Assembly (NCBI GenBank): GCA_035638775.1
Contig: DASQZJ010000029.1
Coordinates: 69,310 to 133,309, forward strand
DNA length: 64,000 nt
Direction: 5' to 3'
DNA from: DASQZJ01 sp035638775
GTDB lineage: Bacteria; Pseudomonadota; Gammaproteobacteria; UBA5335; SLRW01
In this document: one piece after another, positions 41,762 to 49,741 of the stretch
Layout: each line of letters begins with the position of its first letter
Position numbering within the stretch: position 1 is the stretch's first letter
The notes under the pieces: model-generated
The model's input: only the letters and a program-made list of their open reading frames with translations
Told to the model about the DNA's origin: nothing
Databases searched by the model: none
Translations under genes and position numbers: made by a program

Positions 41762-43819
41762 ATGACGGACAAGCCCCGCAACATCCTGGTTACGAGCGCG
41801 CTGCCCTACGCCAACGGTCCCGTTCACCTGGGACACCTGGTGGAGTACATCCAGACCGACATCTGGGTGCGATTCCAGCGCCTGCGGGGCAACCGCTGCA
41901 TCTACGTCTGCGCCGACGACGCCCACGGCACGCCGATCATGCTCAAGGCACAGCAGGAGGGCATCACGCCCGAGCAGCTGATCGAGCGGGTCGGCGCCGA
42001 GCACCGGCGGGACTTCGACGACTTCCTGATCAGCTTCGACAATTACTACACCACGCACTCGGAAGAGAACCGGGAGTGCGCGGAGCTCATCTACAACCGC
42101 CTCGACCAGGCCGGTCACATCTTCACCCGCACCATCCGCCAGGCCTTCGACCCGGAGCAGCGGATGTTCCTGCCGGACCGCTTCATCAAGGGGGAGTGCC
42201 CGCGCTGCGGCGCGGCCGACCAGTACGGTGACAGCTGCGAGGTCTGCGGCGCGACCTATACCCCGGCGGACCTGCGCAACCCGGTCTCGGCGCTCTCGGG
42301 AGCGGTGCCCGTGGAGAAGGAGTCGCTGCACTACTTCTTCCGCCTGGGCGATTTCACGGACATGCTGAAGGAGTGGACCCGCGGCGGCCACGTGCAGCAG
42401 GCGATGGCGCACAAGCTCGAGGAGTGGTTCGAGGAGGGCCTGGCCGACTGGGACATCTCCCGGGACGCGCCCTACTTCGGCTTCGCGATTCCGGGCTCGG
42501 ACGGCAAGTTCTTCTATGTCTGGCTGGACGCGCCGATCGGCTACATGGCCAGCTTCGCCAACCTGTGCAAGCGCCGCCCCGAGCTCGAATTCGACGACTT
42601 CTGGGGCGCGGACAGCGCCGCCGAGCTGTACCACTTCATCGGCAAGGACATCATCTACTTCCATTCCCTGTTCTGGCCCGCGATGCTGCACGGGGCGGGC
42701 TTTCGTACCCCGAGCGCGGTCTACGCCCACGGCTTTCTCACGGTCAACGGCCAGAAGATGTCCAAGAGCCGCGGGACCTTCATCCGCGCCCGCAGCTACC
42801 TGGAGCACCTCGACCCCGAGTACCTGCGCTACTACTTCGCCGCCAAGCTCGGCCCCGGCGTCGAGGATCTGGACCTCAACCTCGACGACTTCGTCCAGCG
42901 GGTGAACTCGGACCTCGTCGGCAAGCTGGTCAACATCGCCAGCCGCTGCGCCGGCTTCATCACCCGTCGCTTCGACGGCGTACTCGCCGACGACCTGCCC
43001 GAGCCCGGGCTCTACGCCGAGTTCGCCGATGCCGGCAGCGGCCTGGCGAAGGACTTCGAGAACCGGGACTTCGCCCGCGCGGTGCGCGAGATCATGGCCC
43101 TGGCCGACCGGGCCAACCAGTACATAAACGACCGGCAGCCGTGGGTGCTGGCGAAGGATCCGCAGCGCTCCGGCGAGGTGCAGGCGATCTGCACCCAGGG
43201 CCTGAACCTGTTCCGGGTGCTGATGACCTACCTCAAGCCGGTGGTGCCGCGCCTGGCCGAGCGCGCGGAAGCATTCCTGGGCGTGGAGCTGGGCCGCTGG
43301 GGCGATGTCGAGCGTCCCCTGCTGGGACACCGGGTCAACGCCTTCAAGCCGCTCATGACCCGGGTCGATACGGCGGCCGCGGACGCCCTGGTCGCGGCCT
43401 CCCGGGAGACGCTGAGCGGCGCCGACGACCGGGCCGCGCCGGGCGCGGTCGGGGAAGCCCCGGGCGACGAGCCGCTGCAGCCGGAAATCGGCATCGACGA
43501 CTTCGCCCGCGTGGATCTCCGCGTGGCCAGGATCGTCCGCGCCGAGACCGTCGAGGGCGCCGACAAGCTGCTGCGCCTCGAGCTGGACCTGGGCGGTTCT
43601 AGCCGCCAGGTATTCGCCGGCATCCGCAAGGCCTACCGCCCGGAGGATCTGGAGGGGCGCCTGACGGTGGTGGTGGCGAACCTGGCGCCACGCAGGATGC
43701 GCTTCGGGGTCTCGGAAGGCATGGTGCTGGCCGCCGGGCCCGGTGGCGACGAGATCTGGCTGCTGCAGCCCGACCCCAGGGACGGCGCCGGGCCCGCGCC
43801 GGGCAGCCGCATCCGCTAG
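41762..43819 (+). CDS. metG: methionyl-tRNA synthetase MetG
   Basis: MetG charges initiator and elongator tRNA-Met. The 685-residue protein has HLGH at residues 22-25 in YANGPVHLGHLVEYIQTD, a zinc knuckle with CPRCGAADQYGDSCEVCG at about residues 146-163, KMSKS at 332-336, and a C-terminal tRNA-binding (EMAP-like OB) domain from about residue 577 (IDDFARVDLRVARIV), so it is the long dimeric form. A Gly/Ala/Asp-rich linker joins it. It is divergent from apbC and followed by nth. Confidence 0.96.
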   Translation: MTDKPRNILVTSALPYANGPVHLGHLVEYIQTDIWVRFQRLRGNRCIYVCADDAHGTPIMLKAQQEGITPEQLIERVGAEHRRDFDDFLISFDNYYTTHSEENRECAELIYNRLDQAGHIFTRTIRQAFDPEQRMFLPDRFIKGECPRCGAADQYGDSCEVCGATYTPADLRNPVSALSGAVPVEKESLHYFFRLGDFTDMLKEWTRGGHVQQAMAHKLEEWFEEGLADWDISRDAPYFGFAIPGSDGKFFYVWLDAPIGYMASFANLCKRRPELEFDDFWGADSAAELYHFIGKDIIYFHSLFWPAMLHGAGFRTPSAVYAHGFLTVNGQKMSKSRGTFIRARSYLEHLDPEYLRYYFAAKLGPGVEDLDLNLDDFVQRVNSDLVGKLVNIASRCAGFITRRFDGVLADDLPEPGLYAEFADAGSGLAKDFENRDFARAVREIMALADRANQYINDRQPWVLAKDPQRSGEVQAICTQGLNLFRVLMTYLKPVVPRLAERAEAFLGVELGRWGDVERPLLGHRVNAFKPLMTRVDTAAADALVAASRETLSGADDRAAPGAVGEAPGDEPLQPEIGIDDFARVDLRVARIVRAETVEGADKLLRLELDLGGSSRQVFAGIRKAYRPEDLEGRLTVVVANLAPRRMRFGVSEGMVLAAGPGGDEIWLLQPDPRDGAGPAPGSRIR

Positions 43820-43832
43820 CCGCGGTCGGGCC

Positions 43833-44474
43833 GTGAACCGGGACCAGCGCCGCGAGATCTTCGAGCGTCTGCGCCGCGCCAACCCGGCGCCGACCACGGA
43901 GCTCGCGTATCGCACCCCGTTCGAGCTGCTGGTCGCGGTGGTGCTCTCCGCCCAGGCCACCGACGCCGGCGTGAACAAGGCCACCGCGAAGCTGTTTCCG
44001 GTCGCCAATACGCCGCAGGCCCTGCTGGAGCTGGGCGAACACGGCCTGCGCCGCTACATCCGCACCATCGGCCTTTTCAACAGCAAGGCCCGCAACCTGA
44101 TCCAGACGGCCCGGATCCTGGTCGAGCAGCACGGCGGCGAGGTGCCGCGGGGGCGCGAGGCGCTGGAGGCACTTCCCGGGGTGGGCCGCAAGACCGCCAA
44201 CGTGATATTGAACACCGCCTTCGGCGAGCCCACCATTGCGGTGGACACGCACATCTTCCGGGTGGCGAACCGGACCGGGCTGGCACCCGGCAAGACCCCG
44301 CGCGCCGTCGAGGAGCGGCTGCTGCGGGCGGTTCCCCGCGAGTATCGCAAGGACGCCCACCACTGGCTGATCCTGCACGGACGCTACGTGTGCACGGCGC
44401 GCCGGCCCCGCTGCCCGGATTGCGTCATCGCGGACTTGTGCGAATACCGGCACAAGACCCCGGAGGGCGGCTGA
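43833..44474 (+). CDS. nth: endonuclease III Nth
   Basis: Nth is a DNA glycosylase/AP lyase that removes oxidised pyrimidines. The 213-residue protein has the helix-hairpin-helix LPGVGRKTANVILN with the catalytic Lys, VDTHIFRVANR with the catalytic Asp, and the C-terminal 4Fe-4S pattern C-x6-C-x2-C-x5-C in CTARRPRCPDCVIADLC. The start is a GTG 13 bp after metG; no ATG is available near the family N-terminus (RREIFERLRRANP). It continues into the DUF1841 gene after 2 bp. Confidence 0.95.
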   Translation: MNRDQRREIFERLRRANPAPTTELAYRTPFELLVAVVLSAQATDAGVNKATAKLFPVANTPQALLELGEHGLRRYIRTIGLFNSKARNLIQTARILVEQHGGEVPRGREALEALPGVGRKTANVILNTAFGEPTIAVDTHIFRVANRTGLAPGKTPRAVEERLLRAVPREYRKDAHHWLILHGRYVCTARRPRCPDCVIADLCEYRHKTPEGG

Positions 44475-44476
44475 GC

Positions 44477-44935
44477 ATGTTCCTGGGAGAAGATCGCGAG
44501 AGCTACCGCAAGGCCTTCGCCGAAGCCTGGCGCAAGGCACGCGCCGGCGAGCCGCTCGAGCCGGTGGAGCGGATCGTCGCCGACGTGGTGGCCGAACACC
44601 CCGAGTATCACCGGGTCATCGAGCGCGGCGACCAGACCCTGCAGCGGGAATACCTGCCGGAGACCGGCGAAACCAATCCGTTCCTGCACATGGGACTGCA
44701 CATCGCGCTGCGCGAGCAGGTCTCGGCGGACCGCCCCGCGGGCGTTCGCGGCATCCACGCCAGCCTGGCGCGAGTTCTCGGCGGGCGGACGGAGGCCGAG
44801 CACCGGATGATGGACTGCCTCGCCGAAACCCTGTGGCAGGCGCAGCGCCAGGGAACCATGCCGGACGAGCGCGCCTACCTGCAGTGCCTGGAGGAGCTGG
44901 AGCGCAAGCTGGGCGCACCCCCGGGACGCGGCTAG
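44477..44935 (+). CDS. DUF1841 family protein
   Basis: This 152-residue cytosolic protein matches DUF1841: MFLGEDRESYRKAFAEAWRK, IVADVVAEHPEYHRVIERG, LPETGETNPFLHMGLHIALREQ and the His/Met-rich EAEHRMMDCLAETLWQAQR near residue 115. It looks all-helical. Function unknown. It follows nth by 2 bp, a frequent gammaproteobacterial arrangement, so it is probably co-expressed with it. A loopless 14-bp palindrome GGCGGGC/GCCCGCC at 44949-44962 just after the stop may help end the transcript. Confidence 0.87.
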   Translation: MFLGEDRESYRKAFAEAWRKARAGEPLEPVERIVADVVAEHPEYHRVIERGDQTLQREYLPETGETNPFLHMGLHIALREQVSADRPAGVRGIHASLARVLGGRTEAEHRMMDCLAETLWQAQRQGTMPDERAYLQCLEELERKLGAPPGRG

Positions 44936-45007
44936 CGGGACAAGGGACGGCGGGCGCCCGCCGGTGGCGGACGCACGCGCCGCCAGCGCTCGCACGATGC
45001 AAGAGCG

Positions 45008-45589
45008 TCAGAAGTGCAGCTCGACCGAGGCCGCCGGCAGGTCGATGTGCGTCCGGTTCAGGCTGTAGCGGTCGTAACCCAGCCGGAAGGCCAGCGCGGG
45101 GCTGATCAGAAAGCGTGCCCCGGCCCCGTAGAAGGGGTCCGATCCGTCGTCACTGCGGGACGTGGCACCGTTGGCATAGTGCTTGTGCCAGTAGAGGCGC
45201 CCGTACTTGCCGTAGACGGAGAAGCTGTCCGTCAGCGGGAGGGACAGGACGGCCGCGATCCCCTTTCCGTGAGAGTCGATGTCGCCGCCGCCGCTGCTGG
45301 CCTTGCCGAAGCTTGCGTAAGAGCCCTGGATGCCCAGGTAGCGGTTGAAATCCACGCCCAGGAACGCGCGGTAGGCCGTGTGCTCGTCGGAGAAATCGTG
45401 CTCGCCGCTGCTTCCGGTGAGCCCCGACGTGCTGTTGAAGAAGTTGTCCTGGCGGATGCGGTAGTAGCCCATGCCGCCGCCGAAAAACAGCCCGGGCTGC
45501 CCGGCGAGCACCGTCCCGGACACGCCGAGCGCCAGGCATCCCAGCAGGATCGGGACAATTCGGGGCATCCTCCTAGCGCGGGCTCTCAT
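45008..45589 (-). CDS. outer-membrane beta-barrel protein
   Basis: This 193-residue protein has a signal peptide (IVPILLGCLALGVSGTVLAG, residues about 11-30) and eight or so alternating strands typical of a small OmpA-like or opacity-type barrel: LFFGGGMGYYRI, AYRAFLGVDFNRYLGIQGSY, SVYGKYGRLYW, FYGAGARFLISPALAFRLGYDRYSL, ending in VELHF with the C-terminal Phe recognised by the BAM complex. The ATG at 45589 has AAGGAGG six bases upstream; the Met at codon 8 abuts an AGGAGG and is less likely. A perfect sigma-54 core site lies about 275 bp upstream. Ligand or role unknown. Confidence 0.85.
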   Translation of the reverse strand: MRARARRMPRIVPILLGCLALGVSGTVLAGQPGLFFGGGMGYYRIRQDNFFNSTSGLTGSSGEHDFSDEHTAYRAFLGVDFNRYLGIQGSYASFGKASSGGGDIDSHGKGIAAVLSLPLTDSFSVYGKYGRLYWHKHYANGATSRSDDGSDPFYGAGARFLISPALAFRLGYDRYSLNRTHIDLPAASVELHF

Positions 45590-45864
45590 GCGTGTCCTCC
45601 TTGCGCCGTGGAACAGGCCGCCCCGCGGGGGGGGCGCGTGGCGTACGCCGAAGCCGTCCGGGCTCCGGCCCGAGATCCAGTGGCGGGTGATGGACCTCCC
45701 TGTCCCTTGGTCGACAGCGGCCGGGTGCGGATTGCCAGTTGAACACCGCCGACCAACCCGGGGCTCACCCGCCGGAGGCCCCGAATGCGACTGTTTCCCG
45801 CGGCATGGCGCAACCTCGCCGGACTCCGGCGCGGCGCGCGCTGCCGCCGCCTGGCCGTTGACGG

Positions 45865-45879
45865 GCAAGTCCCGTGCCA
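45865..45879 (-). promoter_or_regulatory. sigma-54 (RpoN) promoter upstream of the barrel-protein gene
   Basis: TGGCACGGGACTTGC on the minus strand matches the sigma-54 consensus TGGCACG-N4-TTGC at every defined position, with the GG and GC dinucleotides correctly spaced. Transcription would start near 45854, giving a leader of about 265 nt. Just upstream is an inverted repeat GCCGGC/GCCGGC around CTTTAAC. No typical enhancer site was recognised. The rest of the 45590-46070 gap is GC-rich without a gene. Confidence 0.55.
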
Positions 45880-46006
45880 GCCGGCGTTAAAGGCCGGCGG
45901 ATCAATGACCTGGAAAGGGGGAAGAGAACCGGGAGGGACCGGATCCGACCCGGCCGGGCCGGATTCGGGGGGCCGGGCGTCGCCCATCGACGACACGGAC
46001 CGGGAG

Positions 46007-46030
46007 AAAAATCAGAAGGCCTTGATTTTC
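46007..46030 (-). terminator. argG terminator
   Basis: On the minus strand AAAATCA (46029-46023), an 8-base loop and TGATTTTTC (46014-46006) form an AT-rich hairpin followed by a T-run, about 42 bp after the argG stop. Confidence 0.6.
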
Positions 46031-46070
46031 CTTTTTATTCGACTGTTTCCGATCAGCGACGCCCGCGGCC

Positions 46071-47288
46071 TCACCGGTCACCGCCGCGGCGCCGTGCCGC
46101 GACCGCGAGACGCAGGCCGTTGAGCCGGATGAAACCCTCGGCATCCTTCTGGTTGTAGGCGCCGGCGTCGTCCTCGAAGGTCGCGATGCTGGCGTCGAAC
46201 AGGCTGTCGCTGTCCGACTTGCGCCCGACCACCATGACGTTGCCCTTGTACAGCTTCAGCCGCACCACGCCGTTGACGTGCGCCTGGGTGGCGTCGATGG
46301 CCCGCTGGAGCATCTCGCGCTCGGGGCTCCACCAGTAGCCGTTGTACACCACGGTGGCATAGCGCGGCATCAGCTCGTCCTTCAGGTGGGCCGCCTCGCG
46401 GTCCAGGGTGATGGACTCGATCGCCCGGTGGGCGCGCAGCAGGATGGTCCCGCCCGGCGTCTCGTAGCAACCGCGCGACTTGATCCCCACGTAGCGGTTC
46501 TCGACGATGTCGACCCGACCGATGCCGTTGTCGCCCCCGATGCGGTTCAGCCGCGAGAGCACCTGCGCCGGGCTGAGCTCCTCGCCGTCGATGGCGACCA
46601 CGTCGCCGCCGCGATAGGTCAGCTCCACGTAGGTGGGCCGGTCCGGGGCCCGTTCCGGCGCCACGGTCCAGCGCCACATGTCCTCCTCGGGCTCGACCCA
46701 CGGGTCCTCCAGCACCTCCCCCTCGTAGGAAATGTGCAGCAGGTTGGCGTCCATCGAGTAGGGCGACTTGCGACCGTGGCGCTCCACCGGGATGCCGTGC
46801 TGCCCGGCGTAGGCGAGCAGCGTCTCGCGCGAACCCAGGTCCCACTCGCGCCAGGGCGCGATCACCCGGATCTCCGGGCGCAGCGCGTAGGCCCCGAGCT
46901 CGAACCGGACCTGGTCGTTGCCCTTGCCGGTCGCGCCATGGGAGACCGCGTCGGCGCCGGTCTCGGTGGCGATCTCCACCAGCCGCTTCGCGATGAGGGG
47001 CCGCGCGATGGACGTCCCCAGCAGGTACTCGCCCTCGTAAATGGCGTTCGCCCGGAACATCGGATAGACGAAGTCGCGCACGAACTCCTCGCGCAGGTCC
47101 TCGACATAGATGTCGCGCACGCCCAGCTGGCGGGCCTTCTCGCGGGCCGGCTCCAGCTCCTCCCCCTGGCCCAGGTCGGCGGTGAACGTCACCACCTCGC
47201 AGTCGTAGGTCTCCTGCAGCCACTTGAGGATCACGGACGTGTCCAGCCCGCCCGAATAGGCAAGGACGACCTTCTTGACATCGGACAT
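46071..47288 (-). CDS. argG: argininosuccinate synthase ArgG
   Basis: ArgG joins citrulline and aspartate with ATP in arginine synthesis. The 405-residue protein has the N-type ATP pyrophosphatase P-loop VVLAYSGGLDTSVI (residues 7-20), YLLGTSIARPLIAKRLVEIA, HGATGKGNDQVRFE, the KSPYSMDANLLH segment and RGCYETPGGTIL. The C-terminal tail beyond the last helix is Arg/Gly-rich (RRRGGDR). The ATG at 47288 follows GAGG; a much longer in-frame extension upstream is antisense to pyrC and not real. Other arginine genes argD-argF lie 5 kb away. Confidence 0.96.
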   Translation of the reverse strand: MSDVKKVVLAYSGGLDTSVILKWLQETYDCEVVTFTADLGQGEELEPAREKARQLGVRDIYVEDLREEFVRDFVYPMFRANAIYEGEYLLGTSIARPLIAKRLVEIATETGADAVSHGATGKGNDQVRFELGAYALRPEIRVIAPWREWDLGSRETLLAYAGQHGIPVERHGRKSPYSMDANLLHISYEGEVLEDPWVEPEEDMWRWTVAPERAPDRPTYVELTYRGGDVVAIDGEELSPAQVLSRLNRIGGDNGIGRVDIVENRYVGIKSRGCYETPGGTILLRAHRAIESITLDREAAHLKDELMPRYATVVYNGYWWSPEREMLQRAIDATQAHVNGVVRLKLYKGNVMVVGRKSDSDSLFDASIATFEDDAGAYNQKDAEGFIRLNGLRLAVAARRRGGDR

Positions 47289-47412
47289 GGGGGAACCTCG
47301 ACCGGTTGAAGGTCCGCCGCCGCGGACCCGGACGCCACCATCGCCACGCGATGGGCCCGAAAGGGCGCCCATGCTACCAGAATCGGCCCGGCCTGGCGCG
47401 TCGCCGCGCGGT

Positions 47413-47440
47413 TTCACGCCCCGTCGCCAGCCGATAGAAT
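47413..47440 (+). promoter_or_regulatory. pyrC promoter, possibly giving a leaderless mRNA
   Basis: TTCACG (47413-47418) and TAGAAT (47435-47440) are 16 bp apart. The -10 overlaps the first in-frame ATG (47439), so only the second ATG at 47448, about 7 bases after the -10, could be on the transcript. Confidence 0.45.
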
Positions 47441-47447
47441 GCCGGCC

Positions 47448-48476
47448 ATGGAGATCACCCTGACCGCCCCGGACGACTGGCATCTGCACCTGCGGGACGG
47501 TCCCGCGATGGCGGACATCGTGGGCGCCAGCGCGCGGCGCTTCCGCCGCGCCATCGTGATGCCCAACCTGCGCCCGCCGGTCACCACCACGCAGGCCGCG
47601 CGCGCCTACCGCGACCGCATCCTCGCCGCGCTGCCCGCCGATGCGGACTTCGAGCCGCTGATGACCCTCTACCTGACCGACAACACCGGGCCCGACGAGA
47701 TCCGGCGGGCCCGCGACAGCGGCATCGTCCGGGCGGTGAAGCTCTATCCCGCCGGCGCCACCACCAACAGCGACTCCGGGGTCACCGACCCCTCGCGCGT
47801 CGATCGGGTACTGGAGACCATGTCCCGCCTGGGCATGCCGCTGCTGGTCCACGGCGAGGTCACCGGCGCCGGCGTGGACGTGTTCGACCGCGAGCGGGTG
47901 TTCATCGATACCGTGCTGGCGCCGCTGCGCGAGCGCCATCCGGAGCTGCCGGTGGTGCTCGAGCACATCACCACCGCCGACGCCGCGGACTTCGTGCGCG
48001 AGGCGCCCGGCCGCATCGCCGCCACGATCACCCCGCACCACCTGCTCTACAACCGCAACGCGCTGTTCGCCGCCGGCCTGCGGCCGCACCTGTACTGCCT
48101 GCCCGTGCTCAAGCGCGAGCGCCACCGCCAGGCGCTGGTGGCGGCCGCGACCGGCGGCAACCCCCGTTTCTTCCTGGGCACCGACAGCGCGCCGCACGCG
48201 GCCGGGGCGAAGGAGAGCGCCTGCGGCTGCGCCGGCATCTACTCCGCTCATGCCGCCATTGAGCTCTATGCCGAGGTATTCGAGCGGGCCGACGCCCTGC
48301 CCCGCCTGGAAGCCTTCGCCAGCTTCCACGGGCCCGACTTCTACGGCCTGCCGCGGAACACGGGCCGCATCACGCTGCGCCACGAGGCCTGGACCGTACC
48401 GGAAACGCTGGCCTTCGGCGGCGAGCCGCTGGTGCCGCTGCGCGCCGGCGAGCCGGTCGGCTGGACGCTCGCATAG
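47448..48476 (+). CDS. pyrC: dihydroorotase PyrC
   Basis: PyrC cyclises carbamoyl aspartate to dihydroorotate in pyrimidine synthesis, in a dinuclear zinc centre. The 342-residue class II form has DDWHLHLRDG (metal His pair), AIVMPNLRPPVTT, VKLYPAGATTNSDSGV with the lysine that is carbamylated, LLVHGEVTGAGVDVFDRE, EHITTADAADFV and FLGTDSAPHA with the catalytic Asp. No Shine-Dalgarno is seen before either candidate ATG; 47448 is chosen because a -10 element overlaps the earlier one. It is divergent from argG and 90 bp upstream of rnt. Confidence 0.93.
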   Translation: MEITLTAPDDWHLHLRDGPAMADIVGASARRFRRAIVMPNLRPPVTTTQAARAYRDRILAALPADADFEPLMTLYLTDNTGPDEIRRARDSGIVRAVKLYPAGATTNSDSGVTDPSRVDRVLETMSRLGMPLLVHGEVTGAGVDVFDRERVFIDTVLAPLRERHPELPVVLEHITTADAADFVREAPGRIAATITPHHLLYNRNALFAAGLRPHLYCLPVLKRERHRQALVAAATGGNPRFFLGTDSAPHAAGAKESACGCAGIYSAHAAIELYAEVFERADALPRLEAFASFHGPDFYGLPRNTGRITLRHEAWTVPETLAFGGEPLVPLRAGEPVGWTLA

Positions 48477-48566
48477 GTGCGGCCGACAACTGCAAAGCGC
48501 GGTCCGCGGCGCGCGCCGCGCGCGCGGTCAATCGCAATTGCCGGAACCATCCGATATCCTGCGCGC

Positions 48567-49229
48567 ATGAGCGATACCGAGCACCTGCGCCAGATGGCTA
48601 CCCGTTTCCGGGGATTCCTGCCGGTCGTCGTCGACGTCGAGACCGGAGGCTTCAATTCCCGCACCGATGCCCTGCTGGAGATCGCCGCCGTCACGCTCGG
48701 CATGGACGACACCGGCAGCCTGTTCCGCAAGGCGACCTGGAACTTCCACGTCTCCCCGTTCGAGGGAGCCAACATCGAGGCGGCCGCGCTCGCGGTCAAC
48801 GGCATCGACCCCCACCATCCGCTGCGACCCGCGCTGCCGGAAGACGAGGCCCTGCGACGGGTGTTCCGCGAGATCCGCCGGGAGATGCGTGAGCTGGGCT
48901 GCACCCGCGCGGTGCTGGTCGGCCACAACGCGCACTTCGATCTGTCGTTCCTGAACGCCGCGGTGGAACGCACCGGGATCCGGCGCAACCCCTTCCACCC
49001 GTTCAGCTGCTTCGACACGGCCACCCTGTGCGGGCTGGCCTACGGGCAGACGGTGCTCGCAAGAGCCGCGGCGGTGGCGGGACTGGCGTGGGACAGCCGG
49101 GAAGCCCACTCGGCCTCCTACGACGCCGAGCAGACCGCCGAGCTGTTCTGCCGCATCGTGAATCGCTGGCGCGACCGCTACGAGGAGGACGTACAGCGTG
49201 CCGCGGAGGCGGGGGAAGGACAGTCCTGA
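48567..49229 (+). CDS. rnt: ribonuclease T
   Basis: RNase T is a DEDD 3'-5' exonuclease that trims the ends of tRNA and other stable RNAs. The 220-residue protein has the ExoI motif VVVDVETGGFNSRTDALLEIA with DVE, the middle VGHNAHFDLSFLN (ExoII) and HSASYDAEQTAELF (ExoIII, DEDDh type). Length and order match E. coli Rnt. pyrC-rnt adjacency is common in Gammaproteobacteria, followed by grxD on the other strand. A strong hairpin lies 4 bp after the stop. Confidence 0.95.
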   Translation: MSDTEHLRQMATRFRGFLPVVVDVETGGFNSRTDALLEIAAVTLGMDDTGSLFRKATWNFHVSPFEGANIEAAALAVNGIDPHHPLRPALPEDEALRRVFREIRREMRELGCTRAVLVGHNAHFDLSFLNAAVERTGIRRNPFHPFSCFDTATLCGLAYGQTVLARAAAVAGLAWDSREAHSASYDAEQTAELFCRIVNRWRDRYEEDVQRAAEAGEGQS

Positions 49230-49233
49230 ACGC

Positions 49234-49262
49234 GCCGGGGCCGCCGCGAAGGCGGCCCCGGC
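49234..49262. terminator. hairpin between convergent rnt and grxD
   Basis: GCCGGGGCCGCC/GGCGGCCCCGGC is a perfect 12-bp stem with loop GCGAA, between the convergent rnt and grxD stops. It has no T-run on either side, so termination may be weak or Rho-aided. Confidence 0.6.
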
Positions 49263-49296
49263 AGCAGATTGCGCGGCCTGGCGGGGAAACCCGGTG

Positions 49297-49629
49297 CTAC
49301 TGGGTCTTTTCGCCCTGCTCCCGGGTGCCCTCCAGCATCTTCTGCAGGTCGCCCGACTCGTAGAGCTGCATCACGATGTCGCAGCCGCCGACCAGCTCGC
49401 CGTTGATGTACAGCTGCGGGAAGGTCGGCCAGTTGGAATACTCCTTGAGCGTGCTGCGCACCTCCGGATCCTCGAGCACGTTGACATAGCCGAACTCCGC
49501 GCCGCAGGCCTGCAGTGCCTGGTTCACCCGGGCCGAGAAGCCGCACTGGGGGAAATCCGGCGTACCCTTCATGTACAGCACCACGGGGTGGCTCACGATC
49601 TGCTGCTTGATTCGCTCGACGGTATCCAT
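49297..49629 (-). CDS. grxD: monothiol glutaredoxin GrxD (Grx4)
   Basis: GrxD binds and transfers 2Fe-2S clusters with glutathione. The 110-residue protein has VVLYMKGTPDFPQCGFSARV with the CGFS active site, NWPTFPQLYINGELVGGCDIVMQ (read in two parts) with the cis-Pro TFPQ and GGCD glutathione-binding loop. AGGAGG six bases before the ATG at 49629 fixes the start. The C-terminus is longer and more polar than in E. coli. It is convergent with rnt and downstream of the hydantoinase-B gene. Confidence 0.95.
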   Translation of the reverse strand: MDTVERIKQQIVSHPVVLYMKGTPDFPQCGFSARVNQALQACGAEFGYVNVLEDPEVRSTLKEYSNWPTFPQLYINGELVGGCDIVMQLYESGDLQKMLEGTREQGEKTQ

Positions 49630-49741
49630 AGGAGCCTCCTCAACTGCGCGTCCGATTCGGCGCCGCGCGGAAAAGCCGGCGCCCTGATGGGCCCATTGTA
49701 CTAAGCGGGGCGCCGGTAACGCCACAGGCGGCGCAGCGCGA

